From positions 1,302,001 through 1,366,000 of the forward strand of contig NZ_CP108938.1 of assembly GCF_036347135.1 (NCBI RefSeq): DNA of 64,000 nucleotides. The letters run 5' to 3'. Source of the DNA: Streptomyces sp. NBC_00775 (lineage in GTDB: Bacteria > Actinomycetota > Actinomycetes > Streptomycetales > Streptomycetaceae). The translations under genes and the position numbers were made by a program. The stretch's first letter is position 1. Each line of letters begins with the position of its first letter. Of the stretch, positions 54,317 through 63,357 are shown piece by piece. The notes beneath the pieces are model-generated. The model did not search any database. It had not been told where the DNA came from and worked only from the letters and a program-made list of their open reading frames with translations.

Positions 54317-54865
54317 GTGACCACCTACCCCGTCACCATCGGCGCCCTGACCCGCCGACTGCCGATCGTGGCGGTCTCCCCTGACGTCAGCATCGCCTTC
54401 CTCAAGCTCTACGGCGACCCGCCGCTGGTATCGGCGGCGGTCGCCCTCCTGGCCCAGCAGGTGTCCGACGAGGTCGACATCGTCCTGGGCCCCGAGGCGG
54501 GCGGGATACTCCTTGCGCACTTGCTGGCCGAGAGGCTGGCGCTGCCCTACGTGGTGGCGCGCAAGAAGGCCCGCCCGAACATGGTGAACCCGCTGTCGGT
54601 CCCCGTACGGACCATCGGAACCAGTCAGGCCCAGGCGCTGTTCCTGGGTGAGGACGACTGCGGCAGCCTCCAAGGAAAAAACGTGGCCGTCATCGACGAG
54701 GTGGTCAGCAGCGGGGGCACGTTGGACGCGGTGCGATCCCTGGTACACGCCGCCGGCGGCAGGGTCGTCCAGGCCCTTGCCGTCGCTACGGAGGGCGAGC
54801 CGCGCCCGGACGTGACGAGTCTGCTGCACCTGCCGCTGTTCACGACGGTGACCACCACCCCATGA
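54317..54865 (+). CDS. Purine-type phosphoribosyltransferase
   Basis: This 182-residue type I phosphoribosyltransferase has GPEAGGILLAHLLAERL and the PRPP-binding loop VIDEVVSSGGTLDAV. Length and order match adenine/xanthine phosphoribosyltransferases. It directly follows the PRPP-synthetase/epimerase fusion, so it probably joins a base (purine or analogue) to the special sugar pyrophosphate, forming a nucleotide. An ordinary salvage role seems less likely inside this cluster. Confidence 0.88.
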   Translation: MTTYPVTIGALTRRLPIVAVSPDVSIAFLKLYGDPPLVSAAVALLAQQVSDEVDIVLGPEAGGILLAHLLAERLALPYVVARKKARPNMVNPLSVPVRTIGTSQAQALFLGEDDCGSLQGKNVAVIDEVVSSGGTLDAVRSLVHAAGGRVVQALAVATEGEPRPDVTSLLHLPLFTTVTTTP

Positions 54866-54945
54866 GGGCGGCGCGCCCGATCGCCCAGCCCATGCCCAGC
54901 CCATGGTCATCCTCTGACTGACACAACACCTACCCCGAGGACCGC

Positions 54946-56775
54946 ATGTCGCGTCTGCACACCTCAGGGGCGGTCTCGCTGCTTCGGCTCCTGAAGAACC
55001 TGCCCCTTTCCCTCTTCGCGTTCTTGGTCACCGCTTTCGTCACACTGAACGCGCTTCCTGCCCTCTCGGCGATCGCCTCTCGGGACCTGATCACGCGCGC
55101 TCGCTCGGCCGGGACCCACCCCGGAGCGTGGCACGCGGTCGTGACCTCGGTGACGGTGTTCGCCCTGGCGATGCTCGTCCAGCAGTTGGCGGTGCTCGCC
55201 ATCGATCCGATCGCTCACGCGGCCAGCCGCCACATCGACGGACGTCTCCGCTACCAGGTCGCGGAGTTGGCCTTGTCGCCTACGCAGACCGTCCACCTGG
55301 ACCGTGCGGACCTGATGGGGACCTTCGCCCTGGCATCCAGCGACATGCAGGGGTATACCCCGGGCCGGGCCGCCGTGTCCTACCTGGGCCAGCTCTGCCA
55401 ACTCGCGGGGTGCTTGGCCTGCCTGGGGCTGCTCGCACCCTCGCAGCCTTGGCTGGTGGTGGCCTGCCTGGTGGTACTTCTGACCCGCCGCTGGTCGCAG
55501 AAGCGCATCTACGTGGACCTGAACTGGCTGATCGTCCGCTCCGCGGCGCTGACCAGGCGGCACCGGTTCTGGGCGCAGTTCGCGAGCAGCGTGCAGAACG
55601 CCAAGGAGATCCGGGTCTTCGGCCTGCGCGACTGGGTCACCGACCGCCACCGGACCGCCTTTCTGGCTCAGACCCAGCCGATCTGGGAGCAACGCCGCAG
55701 GAAGTTCTCCGAGAACTGGAGGTCCCTGCTGGCCGGGATCGTCGCCATGTTCCTGGGCCTGAGCGCGATCGCCTCAGGTTCGGCATCCCACGATCCGGGG
55801 ACGGTCGCTCAGGACGTCAGCGCCCTGCTGGCCGCGATGTGGCTGGGCAGCCTGGGGTACGGAAGTTTCGACGTCGAACACGGGATGCCGATGGCGCAGG
55901 CGGCTGACCGGCTGCGCCGTGAACGGAACCGCATCGGGGAGAGCTCCCCTGCCGTTCCCCCACCGCGCGATCGGACCAAGACGCCGCCCACCGTCCGGTT
56001 CCACGAGCTGTCCTTCAGCTACCCGGGCAGCGGGCAGCCAGTGCTCAACGGGCTCGACCTTGAAGTCCGGGCGGGCGAAGTGCTCGCCATTGTCGGAGTC
56101 AACGGCGCCGGTAAGACCACGACGACGAAGCTGCTCACCCGTGCGCTGGCACCGGGTGCGGGGCGAATAACCGTCGGCGGCCAGGACCTCGCCGACCTAC
56201 CCGCCGCGCACTGGCGAAGCCAGATCGCTGTGGTCACCCAGGAATTCCTCCGACTGGACCTCTCGGTGCGCCAGAACATCGAGATCGGTGCCCCTGAGCA
56301 CGCGGGGGACGACGCCTTCTTCGAGCAGGTCGTCGACGATCTCGACTTGGACGACTTGGTCAGCAGCCTGCCGCAGTCCTGGGATACCCCGCTGTCGCGC
56401 AAGCTCTCCGGAGGGAGCGAGCTGTCCGGTGGCCAGTGGCAGCGCATAGCCCTGGCCCGAGCCGTATTCGCGCTTCGGGCCGGCCGAACCCTTCTCATCC
56501 TGGACGAGCCGACCGCTCACCTGGACGCCGAGGCCGAGGGCCGGATCTTCAACCGGTTGATCGCCGCTGCGCGGGGGGCCACCGTGATCCTCATCTCGCA
56601 CCGGCTGGCGACCGTCAGGCTGGCCGACCGGATAGCGCTGCTCCAGGACGGGCGGATTCAGGAACTAGGCACTCATGAAGAACTTCTGACGGAGCGTCGA
56701 ATCTACGCGGAGCTCTTTGAGTTGCAGTCTCAGCAGTTTGCCGCCGTGGCCCCGGTGCAGGAGGGCAAGCAGTGA
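54946..56775 (+). CDS. ABC exporter half-transporter A
   Basis: This 609-residue protein has a membrane domain of six segments (residues ~1-320) and an ATPase domain with Walker A GVNGAGKTTTTK, signature LSGGQWQRIALARA, Walker B LLILDEPTAHLD and H-loop ISHRLATVR. The stop overlaps the start of a second half-transporter, so they form a heterodimer. It probably exports the cluster product. Confidence 0.92.
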   Translation: MSRLHTSGAVSLLRLLKNLPLSLFAFLVTAFVTLNALPALSAIASRDLITRARSAGTHPGAWHAVVTSVTVFALAMLVQQLAVLAIDPIAHAASRHIDGRLRYQVAELALSPTQTVHLDRADLMGTFALASSDMQGYTPGRAAVSYLGQLCQLAGCLACLGLLAPSQPWLVVACLVVLLTRRWSQKRIYVDLNWLIVRSAALTRRHRFWAQFASSVQNAKEIRVFGLRDWVTDRHRTAFLAQTQPIWEQRRRKFSENWRSLLAGIVAMFLGLSAIASGSASHDPGTVAQDVSALLAAMWLGSLGYGSFDVEHGMPMAQAADRLRRERNRIGESSPAVPPPRDRTKTPPTVRFHELSFSYPGSGQPVLNGLDLEVRAGEVLAIVGVNGAGKTTTTKLLTRALAPGAGRITVGGQDLADLPAAHWRSQIAVVTQEFLRLDLSVRQNIEIGAPEHAGDDAFFEQVVDDLDLDDLVSSLPQSWDTPLSRKLSGGSELSGGQWQRIALARAVFALRAGRTLLILDEPTAHLDAEAEGRIFNRLIAAARGATVILISHRLATVRLADRIALLQDGRIQELGTHEELLTERRIYAELFELQSQQFAAVAPVQEGKQ

Positions 56776-58550
56776 GTACCCGAACCAGGCAGTGGATGTT
56801 CCTGCTCCGCCTCAACTGCCGTACCAGTCCGCTGCGTTGCTGGCTGATCGTGGCGACCCTGGTCCTCGACGTGTTCGGCCAGCCGGCCTTCGCACTGGCC
56901 CTGCGGAACTTCGCCGACGCGGTCGTCGCCGACCAGCACACCGCGGCCCTGCGCGACGCGGTCCTGGCAGCCGCCCTGTTCTCGCTGAGCACCCAGATGC
57001 CCGGGGTACGGAACCTCCTGCGCCGCGACGTATGCGAACGCGCGGGCCTCATCCTGGACGGCGAAGTCCTGGGCATGGTCTCCGGCATTCCCACCGTTCA
57101 CCACCTGGAGGACCCGCGCAGCCTGGATCGAATCGACGCGGTGGCGGGCAGGGGCGCCGAGCTCTCGAACGCCGTCTTCTCCGCGGCGGAGACCCTGGCC
57201 ACCGTGCTGGGCATCGGTACGACCCTGCTCGTGCTTGCTACCGTGTCCCCGATCCTGCTGCCGACCGTGCTGCTCTGCCTGCCCACCCTCTGGCTCAACC
57301 GCATCGGACAGGCCCGCATCCGCAGCGCCCGCCTGCGCGCCGCTGAGGCCCAACGCACCGCTGACGACCTGCTCCAGGTCTTCTTCGATCCCACCGTGGC
57401 CACGGAACTGCGGGTGACCGGTGCTGGACCGATGCTCCTGAACGCCTACCAGCGGCGCTGGCGCACCGCCTCCCGCACCGTCGGCAGCGGCATGTGGCGT
57501 GCCGGCGCGCTGCTGGCGGTCGGCTGGCTGGTCTTCCTGGCCGGGTTCACCGTGGCGCTGGGGTTCACCGCTGTGCGCCTGAGCCACGGCAGCGCCTCGG
57601 TCGGGGATCTGATCATGCTGCTCACCGTCGCTCGCCAGCAGCAGGGAATGTTGCAGAACATCGTTGCTCAGGTGGCGCAGTTCATGGCGGGAATCCACAT
57701 CGCCGACGCCTACTGGTGGCTACGTGGCGTCGCCGCGGAATCCGCGCCCTCGGCGACCCTGCCGGTACCAGCTGCGCTCAGCCACGGAATCGAGCTCGAC
57801 CGGGTCTCGTTCAGCTACCCCGGTACCAAGGTGCCGGTGCTGCGCGACATATCTGCCAAACTGCCCGCAGGCTCCCTGGTGGCACTTGTGGGTTCGCACG
57901 GCTCCGGCAAGACCTCGCTCATCAAACTCCTGACCGGGATGTACGCGCCGACGAGCGGTCGGCTCACCGTCGAGCACGGCTCCCTCCAGGAGCTCGACCC
58001 GGCTGCCTGGCGCGCGCGCCTCACCTGCGGCTTCCAGGACTTCGTCCATTACCCCACGCTCGCCCACGAGGCCGTCGGCGTGGGTGACCTGCCCGCTGTC
58101 GACGACCTCCAGGAGGTTCGCCGCGCAGTGGCCCAGGGCGGCGCGACCCGCGTTGTCGAGCGTCTGGACGATGGGCTGATGACGCAGCTCGACCCGGTCT
58201 TCGGTGGCGTTGAGCTCTCCGGCGGGCAGTGGCAGAAGCTCGCCCTCGCGCGGACGTGTATGCGTCGCTCTCCGCTGCTGGTCGTGCTCGACGAACCCAC
58301 TGCGGCGCTGGACGCGCGCAGCGAGTACGAGGTCTTCCAACGCCAGGTCCAGTTGGCCCGGGAACTGGCCCGACGCAGTGGGACGATCACCATCATCGTT
58401 TCCCACCGCTATTCCACGGTGCGGATGGCCGACAAGATTCTCGTCCTGTCCCACGGATCTGTCATCGAGGACGGCGACCACCAGCGGCTGATGGCGCTGG
58501 GCGGCGAGTACGCCCGGCTGTATGCGATGCAGGAGGAGGCCTACGCCTGA
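56772..58550 (+). CDS. ABC exporter half-transporter B
   Basis: This 592-residue partner has six membrane segments and an ATPase with Walker A GSHGSGKTSLIK, signature LSGGQWQKLALART, Walker [12 protein letters not shown] and H-loop VSHRYSTVR. Both ATPase domains keep the catalytic Glu, so neither site looks degenerate. It is last gene of the plus-strand operon; transposase remnants follow. Confidence 0.92.
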   Translation: MSTRTRQWMFLLRLNCRTSPLRCWLIVATLVLDVFGQPAFALALRNFADAVVADQHTAALRDAVLAAALFSLSTQMPGVRNLLRRDVCERAGLILDGEVLGMVSGIPTVHHLEDPRSLDRIDAVAGRGAELSNAVFSAAETLATVLGIGTTLLVLATVSPILLPTVLLCLPTLWLNRIGQARIRSARLRAAEAQRTADDLLQVFFDPTVATELRVTGAGPMLLNAYQRRWRTASRTVGSGMWRAGALLAVGWLVFLAGFTVALGFTAVRLSHGSASVGDLIMLLTVARQQQGMLQNIVAQVAQFMAGIHIADAYWWLRGVAAESAPSATLPVPAALSHGIELDRVSFSYPGTKVPVLRDISAKLPAGSLVALVGSHGSGKTSLIKLLTGMYAPTSGRLTVEHGSLQELDPAAWRARLTCGFQDFVHYPTLAHEAVGVGDLPAVDDLQEVRRAVAQGGATRVVERLDDGLMTQLDPVFGGVELSGGQWQKLALARTCMRRSPLLVVLDEPTAALDARSEYEVFQRQVQLARELARRSGTITIIVSHRYSTVRMADKILVLSHGSVIEDGDHQRLMALGGEYARLYAMQEEAYA

Positions 58551-58884
58551 GCCACGTCCATCGCCTTGCGCGAGGGTGTCGTCATCGGAGCTGGGCGGGA
58601 AGGCCGGCTCGACGGACTCCCACGCCTGCTGCACCACCCGTGCTTCGCGGGGTCGGTGGTGCGCAGTTCATTGAGCAGGCCGGCGACCAAGGGCGGCCGG
58701 GCCGAACCAGCCGTAATTCGCTGCCTGCAGGTGCAGATGTCGGGACTGCTGCCGCAGCCGGTTCTCCAACCGCCGGTCGCTATCCAGCACCGTCGCTGTT
58801 CCTGCGTCGTGGGCGCGAAGACAGGCGTCCACCTGCTCGAACGCCGAGATCAGTTTCCTGGCCCCGGCCCGGCCGGCAGCGGCC

Positions 58885-59190
58885 CACCCAGTCGACCCCT
58901 ACCGCGGCCACCTGCGCGCCCGCCGGGCGGAGGAACCGGCGGTCCCCGCCCTCCAACTCTTCAGAGAGGTCAAGGAGTTGGGCTACACCAGGAGCCTCAA
59001 CCTGTTCTACCGCTACATCACCCAGGGCCGCGCGGCGGGCGACAAGCCAGTCACCACCCCGAAACACTTCGCCCACCTCCCGCTCTCCAACCCCGAGAAC
59101 CTGGCTGCACTCCTTCGCTAACGGCCTCGAACTCGACCGCGCCGCCGTCGACGCCGGACTCACTACACGGCGCTACCACCGATTACGGGA
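58885..59190 (+). pseudogene. ISL3-family transposase remnant
   Basis: One frame reads GHLRARRAEEPAVPALQLFR, then ELGYTRSLNLFYRYITQGRA, typical of ISL3-group transposases, and stops at 59121. A second frame then gives LHSFANGLELDRAAVDAGL, a later part of the same family. So the element is truncated at both ends, frameshifted and internally deleted. It separates the exporter genes from the last cluster genes. Confidence 0.75.
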
Positions 59191-59875
59191 CAGAGCCGTT
59201 CGCTGGACAGACCCGACTCGTTTCACGGTTCTCGTTCAGCTCGACGGGCGTGACGCGGCCGTCGTCACCGCGTGGCTGTCGGCGATGTCCGTCAAAGCGG
59301 ATCAAACCCAGTTGTACTCGGCTTGATGACAGATCAGGGAATGGCTGCTGGTGCAGTGCTCCACCAGATATGACGGAGTGATACATGGTTGACCGGTTGC
59401 CTAATGTCGCGGTATTGTCGCGTCATGATCGTGACGGGCGTCAGGAAGTTCCTCGTGAGGCGCGTGTACGTCGACTTCGCTCGATGCGACGCGGGGCTTT
59501 GTCCCCTCTACATTTAAGTTGCGCATTCCACCTCGCAGTGCTGGTGTGGTGGCCCCCCGAGCGCTTCGGACGTTCCTCCGGCGTTTCTCCGCACTGTTCC
59601 CCTCTTCTTAATCTGTGCCGTCCGCGCGGGCTGTCCACGTCTGCCTGGGTCCCGGCCGTCTCCACGTCATTCATCCCGCCCTTCAACGGTGCGCCGCACG
59701 GCTGTCCCGGCGCTCACGACCCTGGGCTGGAGAATATGAACGACGCTACTCAGTAAAATCCCGACATTGATGTGCACTTGATGGTTGTCATGCAGCAGTC
59801 AGTTCGGTATTCTCATCGATTTTCCATGCCATTGGTCGCCGATTATCTCAGGGTGGCTTCGGAGAGCGGCCGTTG
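59191..59875. other. Gene-free, relatively AT-rich stretch before the last cluster genes
   Basis: About 680 bases with no convincing gene. The GC drop from ~59720 to 59880 is consistent with a promoter for the coupled genes starting at 59876. A 123-codon plus-strand frame (59385-59756) is Arg/Ser-rich and has no family resemblance. Confidence 0.5.
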
Positions 59876-60121
59876 ATGCAGAAAGGATGCCCCGTCCATA
59901 TTATGAATGTGTATGGCGGAAACCCAAAGACGGTTGTATTGCAGGAGTTATTTACTCGATCATTACCCGATGTCATCGCGTTCTCCGTGACGGGGCGGAA
60001 TCTCCTTTCCTTCACCGCTCTGGCCGAGCCCTTCGAACAGATCGACAAGCACCATGAGCTGACGGCCGCTCAGGCGCAACAAGCGCAGCTGTACCAGGCT
60101 CATGTCAGGGGGTGCCGGTGA
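59876..60121 (+). CDS. Small unknown protein with two TTA codons
   Basis: This 81-residue product starts at an ATG after GGAGAG and ends in a TGA overlapping the GTG of the condensation-domain gene (GTGA), so the two are translationally coupled. The sequence (VHIMNVYGGNPKTVVLQELF, then SLPDVIAFSVTGRNLLSFTA) looks like a folded small protein. It has two Cys near the ends but no recognised motif. TTA codons lie at 59948-59950 and 59963-59965. It may be a helper of the condensation protein or a peptide substrate; both are guesses. Confidence 0.6.
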   Translation: MQKGCPVHIMNVYGGNPKTVVLQELFTRSLPDVIAFSVTGRNLLSFTALAEPFEQIDKHHELTAAQAQQAQLYQAHVRGCR

Positions 60122-61491
60122 CCGGCCCTGGACACGGCTGGCGCGAAGAGCCCGTCAACTGGCCCCAGTTGGACTGGCAGGTGGGCTGGCGGGTTGATCA
60201 GCCGCCCTCCCTGCACCGGACGGACTCCCATGTCTACAACCTGGTCACCGGCGTGGCCGCCACGGGCAGCACCCGCGACCAGGTGCGTGCGGCGGTTCGC
60301 GCACTCATCACCCGGCATGAGGCACTGCGCACCCTCCTCGTCCCCGGTGACGGACCACGAGACGTGCAGTGGGTGGCGCCCGCGCCGACGTCACCGGCCG
60401 ACCTGGAACCGCTGCTCGAGTTCGCCCCGGCCGACGAAGGCGCTCAGAGGTTCCGCTCGCTGCGCCGCACTGACTTCGACCTCGAGCGGCAGTGGCCTCT
60501 GAAAGTGCTTGTCGCGGAGGACCGGGGTGCCGTCACCGAAATCGGTGTCGTCGCCGACCATGCCGCCGTCGACGGCTGGGGCATTGAGATACTACGGAAC
60601 GACCTCGCCCGGTTCCTGACCGCCGCCCGGCGCGGGCACGCCCCGGAGGAGGCTTTCGGAGCGACCGAACTACCCATGCAGCCAAGGGAGGTTGCCCGGT
60701 GGGAACGGTCCTCGGCGGGACACGCCCACCTGGAGCGGGCCCTCGCCGTTTGGCGCGATCAGCTGTCCGGCCTGCGGGCAGCTGATGTACCCCACGTGGG
60801 TACCCCGGCCCGAGCCGGGGATCCGCCACCGAGGTACCGGTCCTGCGTCATGGGCTCGACCCGGCTCTTGCAGGCCGCCGACCGGGGCTCCGCGGCTTTG
60901 CGTGTGCCTGTCTCCACGCTCTTCCTCACCGCCCTGGGCCATGCCCTGTGCGACGTGGCCGGTGCCGTCCGAGTGGGCCTGCAGGCGCACTTCACCAACC
61001 GGCTGAGCCCCGCCCACCGGCGGTCAGTCAGCACTCTTTTCCTGCGCGGACCTATGACTGTCGAGCGGACGCCGCGGGTGAACCTGGCCGACGCCGCGCG
61101 CGCCCTGTACCCGATACAACTGCGCGGGGCGATAGCCGCGAACGTGGACCGGCTGCGCGTGGAGGAGCTCAAGCAGGAAATCTACGCCGGCACGCAGGCT
61201 TCCGTGCTGACCGGCGCCTGGCTGAACTACCAGGATCTCAGCGCCACGCGGGACGGCGGAGGACCGCCGGCACTGCTCGGGCCCCTTCCGGCGCGGCCGC
61301 CCGCAGACGATCGCATCCGTACCGAGGGTCTGAAGCGACGCGGCCGGCCCTTCGTCCTGAAGGTCGACCGGTTCCCCGACCAGATCAGCCTCCACCTGCT
61401 GTGGCAGGAAGGTGTGGTGCCAGCCGACTTTGCCGAAGCGGTCCTTGGCTCGCTCACCGAGCGGGTCCTGAACCTCGCCCCATCACTTTGA
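60118..61491 (+). CDS. Stand-alone condensation-domain-like acyltransferase
   Basis: This 457-residue protein has the condensation-domain fold (RALITRHEALRTLL, ~61-74; late motif TQASVLTGAWLNYQDL). The catalytic motif HHxxxDG reads DHAAVDG (147-153): the second, catalytic His and the Asp are kept, and the first His is Asp. Stand-alone condensation proteins join a carrier-bound acyl or aminoacyl group to a carrier-bound or free amine/alcohol. Here the partner would be one of the two free carriers. It starts at the GTG at 60118, coupled to the small ORF. Confidence 0.82.
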   Translation: MTGPGHGWREEPVNWPQLDWQVGWRVDQPPSLHRTDSHVYNLVTGVAATGSTRDQVRAAVRALITRHEALRTLLVPGDGPRDVQWVAPAPTSPADLEPLLEFAPADEGAQRFRSLRRTDFDLERQWPLKVLVAEDRGAVTEIGVVADHAAVDGWGIEILRNDLARFLTAARRGHAPEEAFGATELPMQPREVARWERSSAGHAHLERALAVWRDQLSGLRAADVPHVGTPARAGDPPPRYRSCVMGSTRLLQAADRGSAALRVPVSTLFLTALGHALCDVAGAVRVGLQAHFTNRLSPAHRRSVSTLFLRGPMTVERTPRVNLADAARALYPIQLRGAIAANVDRLRVEELKQEIYAGTQASVLTGAWLNYQDLSATRDGGGPPALLGPLPARPPADDRIRTEGLKRRGRPFVLKVDRFPDQISLHLLWQEGVVPADFAEAVLGSLTERVLNLAPSL

Positions 61492-61549
61492 ACCACCACT
61501 CGCAGCGCAACACCGCACAGTCAATACACATCATGAGAGAAGAGCTGAC

Positions 61550-61978
61550 ATGGGCAATCTGTTCGACGTCGCACAGCACTTGGTCGATCTCGCGGCCGCG
61601 CAGCAACATCAGGTGATCGACGACCTCGGTGTCGACGTCACCGGCATAGAGGGCGCCAGCGGAGCCCGCGCGGTCTCGTCCCTTGGCGTCACCATGGGCG
61701 TCGACCAACTCGTGCTGCAACCGGGAAGCGCGTTTCCGCCCCACATCCACGAGGGCGACCATCTGCTGTACGTGCTGTCGGGGGCTGGTTCGGTGCACAT
61801 AGACGGCGTGGACCACCTGTTGCGTGCGGGGCAGTCTGTGTTCATCCCGGCGGTCTACGAGCACGGCCTGCGCGGCCCGCAGGAGGGCGGACCACTAAAG
61901 ATCATCTCGTTCAGTACGCCTCACCACCCCGTCGACTCCGCCCATCGCATGACTGTGATCCGCACGGAACAGGAGTGA
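61550..61978 (+). CDS. Small cupin protein
   Basis: This 142-residue single cupin barrel has the first motif PPHIHEGDHLLYVLSGAG and the second FIPAVYEHGLRG. Four His could bind a metal; the usual Glu of the first motif is replaced in the HIHEGDH context. The start is the ATG at 61550 after GAAGAG. It lies 58 bases behind the condensation protein and is the last recognised gene of the cluster. It could be a dioxygenase, isomerase or stabilising binding protein. Confidence 0.82.
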   Translation: MGNLFDVAQHLVDLAAAQQHQVIDDLGVDVTGIEGASGARAVSSLGVTMGVDQLVLQPGSAFPPHIHEGDHLLYVLSGAGSVHIDGVDHLLRAGQSVFIPAVYEHGLRGPQEGGPLKIISFSTPHHPVDSAHRMTVIRTEQE

Positions 61979-62116
61979 GCACCGTGCCGTAGGTAGTGCC
62001 CCTGACTGGCCGTTCTCTATCCGTTCGTGTGCTCGGTCCGGTTCGAACAAGGTGCTGGATCGGGTGAGTTGGCCGGTGTCGGGGCATGAAGGAAGACACC
62101 TCACGATGCCAACGAG

Positions 62117-62694
62117 TCAAGCTGCGGCGACGAGTTCGGTGGGGAACGCGGTGCGTTCGTCGAACAGCTGGCGGTGTTGTAGGCAGTGGTAGAGCTGGCC
62201 GATCATGCGGTTGAAGAGGTTGCGCTGGGCGGCGGCGTGCCAGTCGCCGCGCTCGCGTCGTCGCCGGTAGTGGGCGTTGGCTCCGGCGGATGCCCGGAGT
62301 GAGGCGAAGGCCCAGAGGTAGCCGGCGTGATTGAGCCGGTCGTTCTTCACCCACCGCCGTGTGATGGACGACTTCTTGCCGGAGGCCCTGGTGATGGGCG
62401 AGGAGCCGGCGTATGCCTTCAGGCCGCGGGCGTCGGCGAAGCGGGCGTGGTCGTCCCCGATCTCAGCCAGGATCCGGGCGGCGAGCTGGATACCGAGCCC
62501 GGGGAAGCTCAGCAGGATCTCAGCGTCCGGATGCTGAGGGAACGCCTCTTCCACCGCCTCGGCGAGCTGGTCGGCGGCGGTGCAGGCGGCTTCCGGCTGA
62601 ATAAGGAGGGCGAGCATCTGCTTGCCGAGCGCGTTCTCGACCAGCGGCTCCTGGACGGCCCCTGAAACGCTCAGCAGGTCGGTTTCGGCCAGGA
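62117..62694 (-). pseudogene. IS110-family transposase, C-terminal remnant
   Basis: About 190 residues match the C-terminal half of IS110/IS116/IS902 transposases (LSFPGLGIQLAARILAEIGD, LKAYAGSSPITRASGKKSS, AAQRNLFNRMIGQLYHCLQ). The frame hits a stop at ~62694 just upstream, so the N-terminal RuvC-like part is missing. It marks the right edge of the island. Confidence 0.85.
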
Positions 62695-63357
62695 ACTATC
62701 AATCCCGGGCCGTCACGCATCAGCCGTCCCGCCTGAAGACATTTCCGCAGGACATGATCACGAAAGGCGAACACCACCAGCAGCGAAGAATCCGCTGGCC
62801 AGCCCCCGCCCCTGGCAGCCGACCACCGCCACTCAGTGCCTCTTCAGCGGCTCACCGGCCCAACTGCTCCCCGCGCCGCTCCCATCCGCAAGGCGAACCA
62901 GCACGCGACCTCACACCACCCTGACCAGCGGCAACATGCTCAACAGCCTGAAAGGGTGCGGATTCGACCCGGATTCGCCCCGAGGGCCCAGACTCCAAAA
63001 CGAACAGTAGTTGACCTGCAGTGATGCTGAATCTTGCCGCTGTACCGAGCATCCACAGACAGAGGAGTATCACAATTGAAAGTAATTGGACATTATTGGG
63101 CGATTAACGCCACGCTGCGAGTAGTCACACTCGTCGTCGCCGCCTCCGGCTCCTCCGAGCGCGAACCGAATGGCCGCACCACGCGGCACTTCACTCTGGC
63201 GACTAGGGGCTGACAGAACAGGGCTCTGACCAGCCTCTTTACAGAAGCTCTTCCGCCTGGCAGAAGCCGCCTTGTCAAGCCGATGCAAGCGTCACGACCC
63301 TGATTCCAACCACGGCACGCGGGGCGACGACGCCCCGCCGACAGGGACGGAACCCCC
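62695..63357. other. Island right junction, no gene
   Basis: About 660 bases between the IS110 remnant and the Rieske oxygenase. Frames are short and unconvincing. An AT-rich patch occurs near 63070-63110. A GATTCGACCC sequence at 62961-62970 echoes one at 36200-36209. The promoter of the oxygenase gene should be at the right end. Confidence 0.5.

Noticed and set aside
59385..59756. 123-codon plus-strand frame before the small ORF
   Set aside because: Arg/Ser/Pro-rich chance composition with no ribosome site or resemblance to any family.
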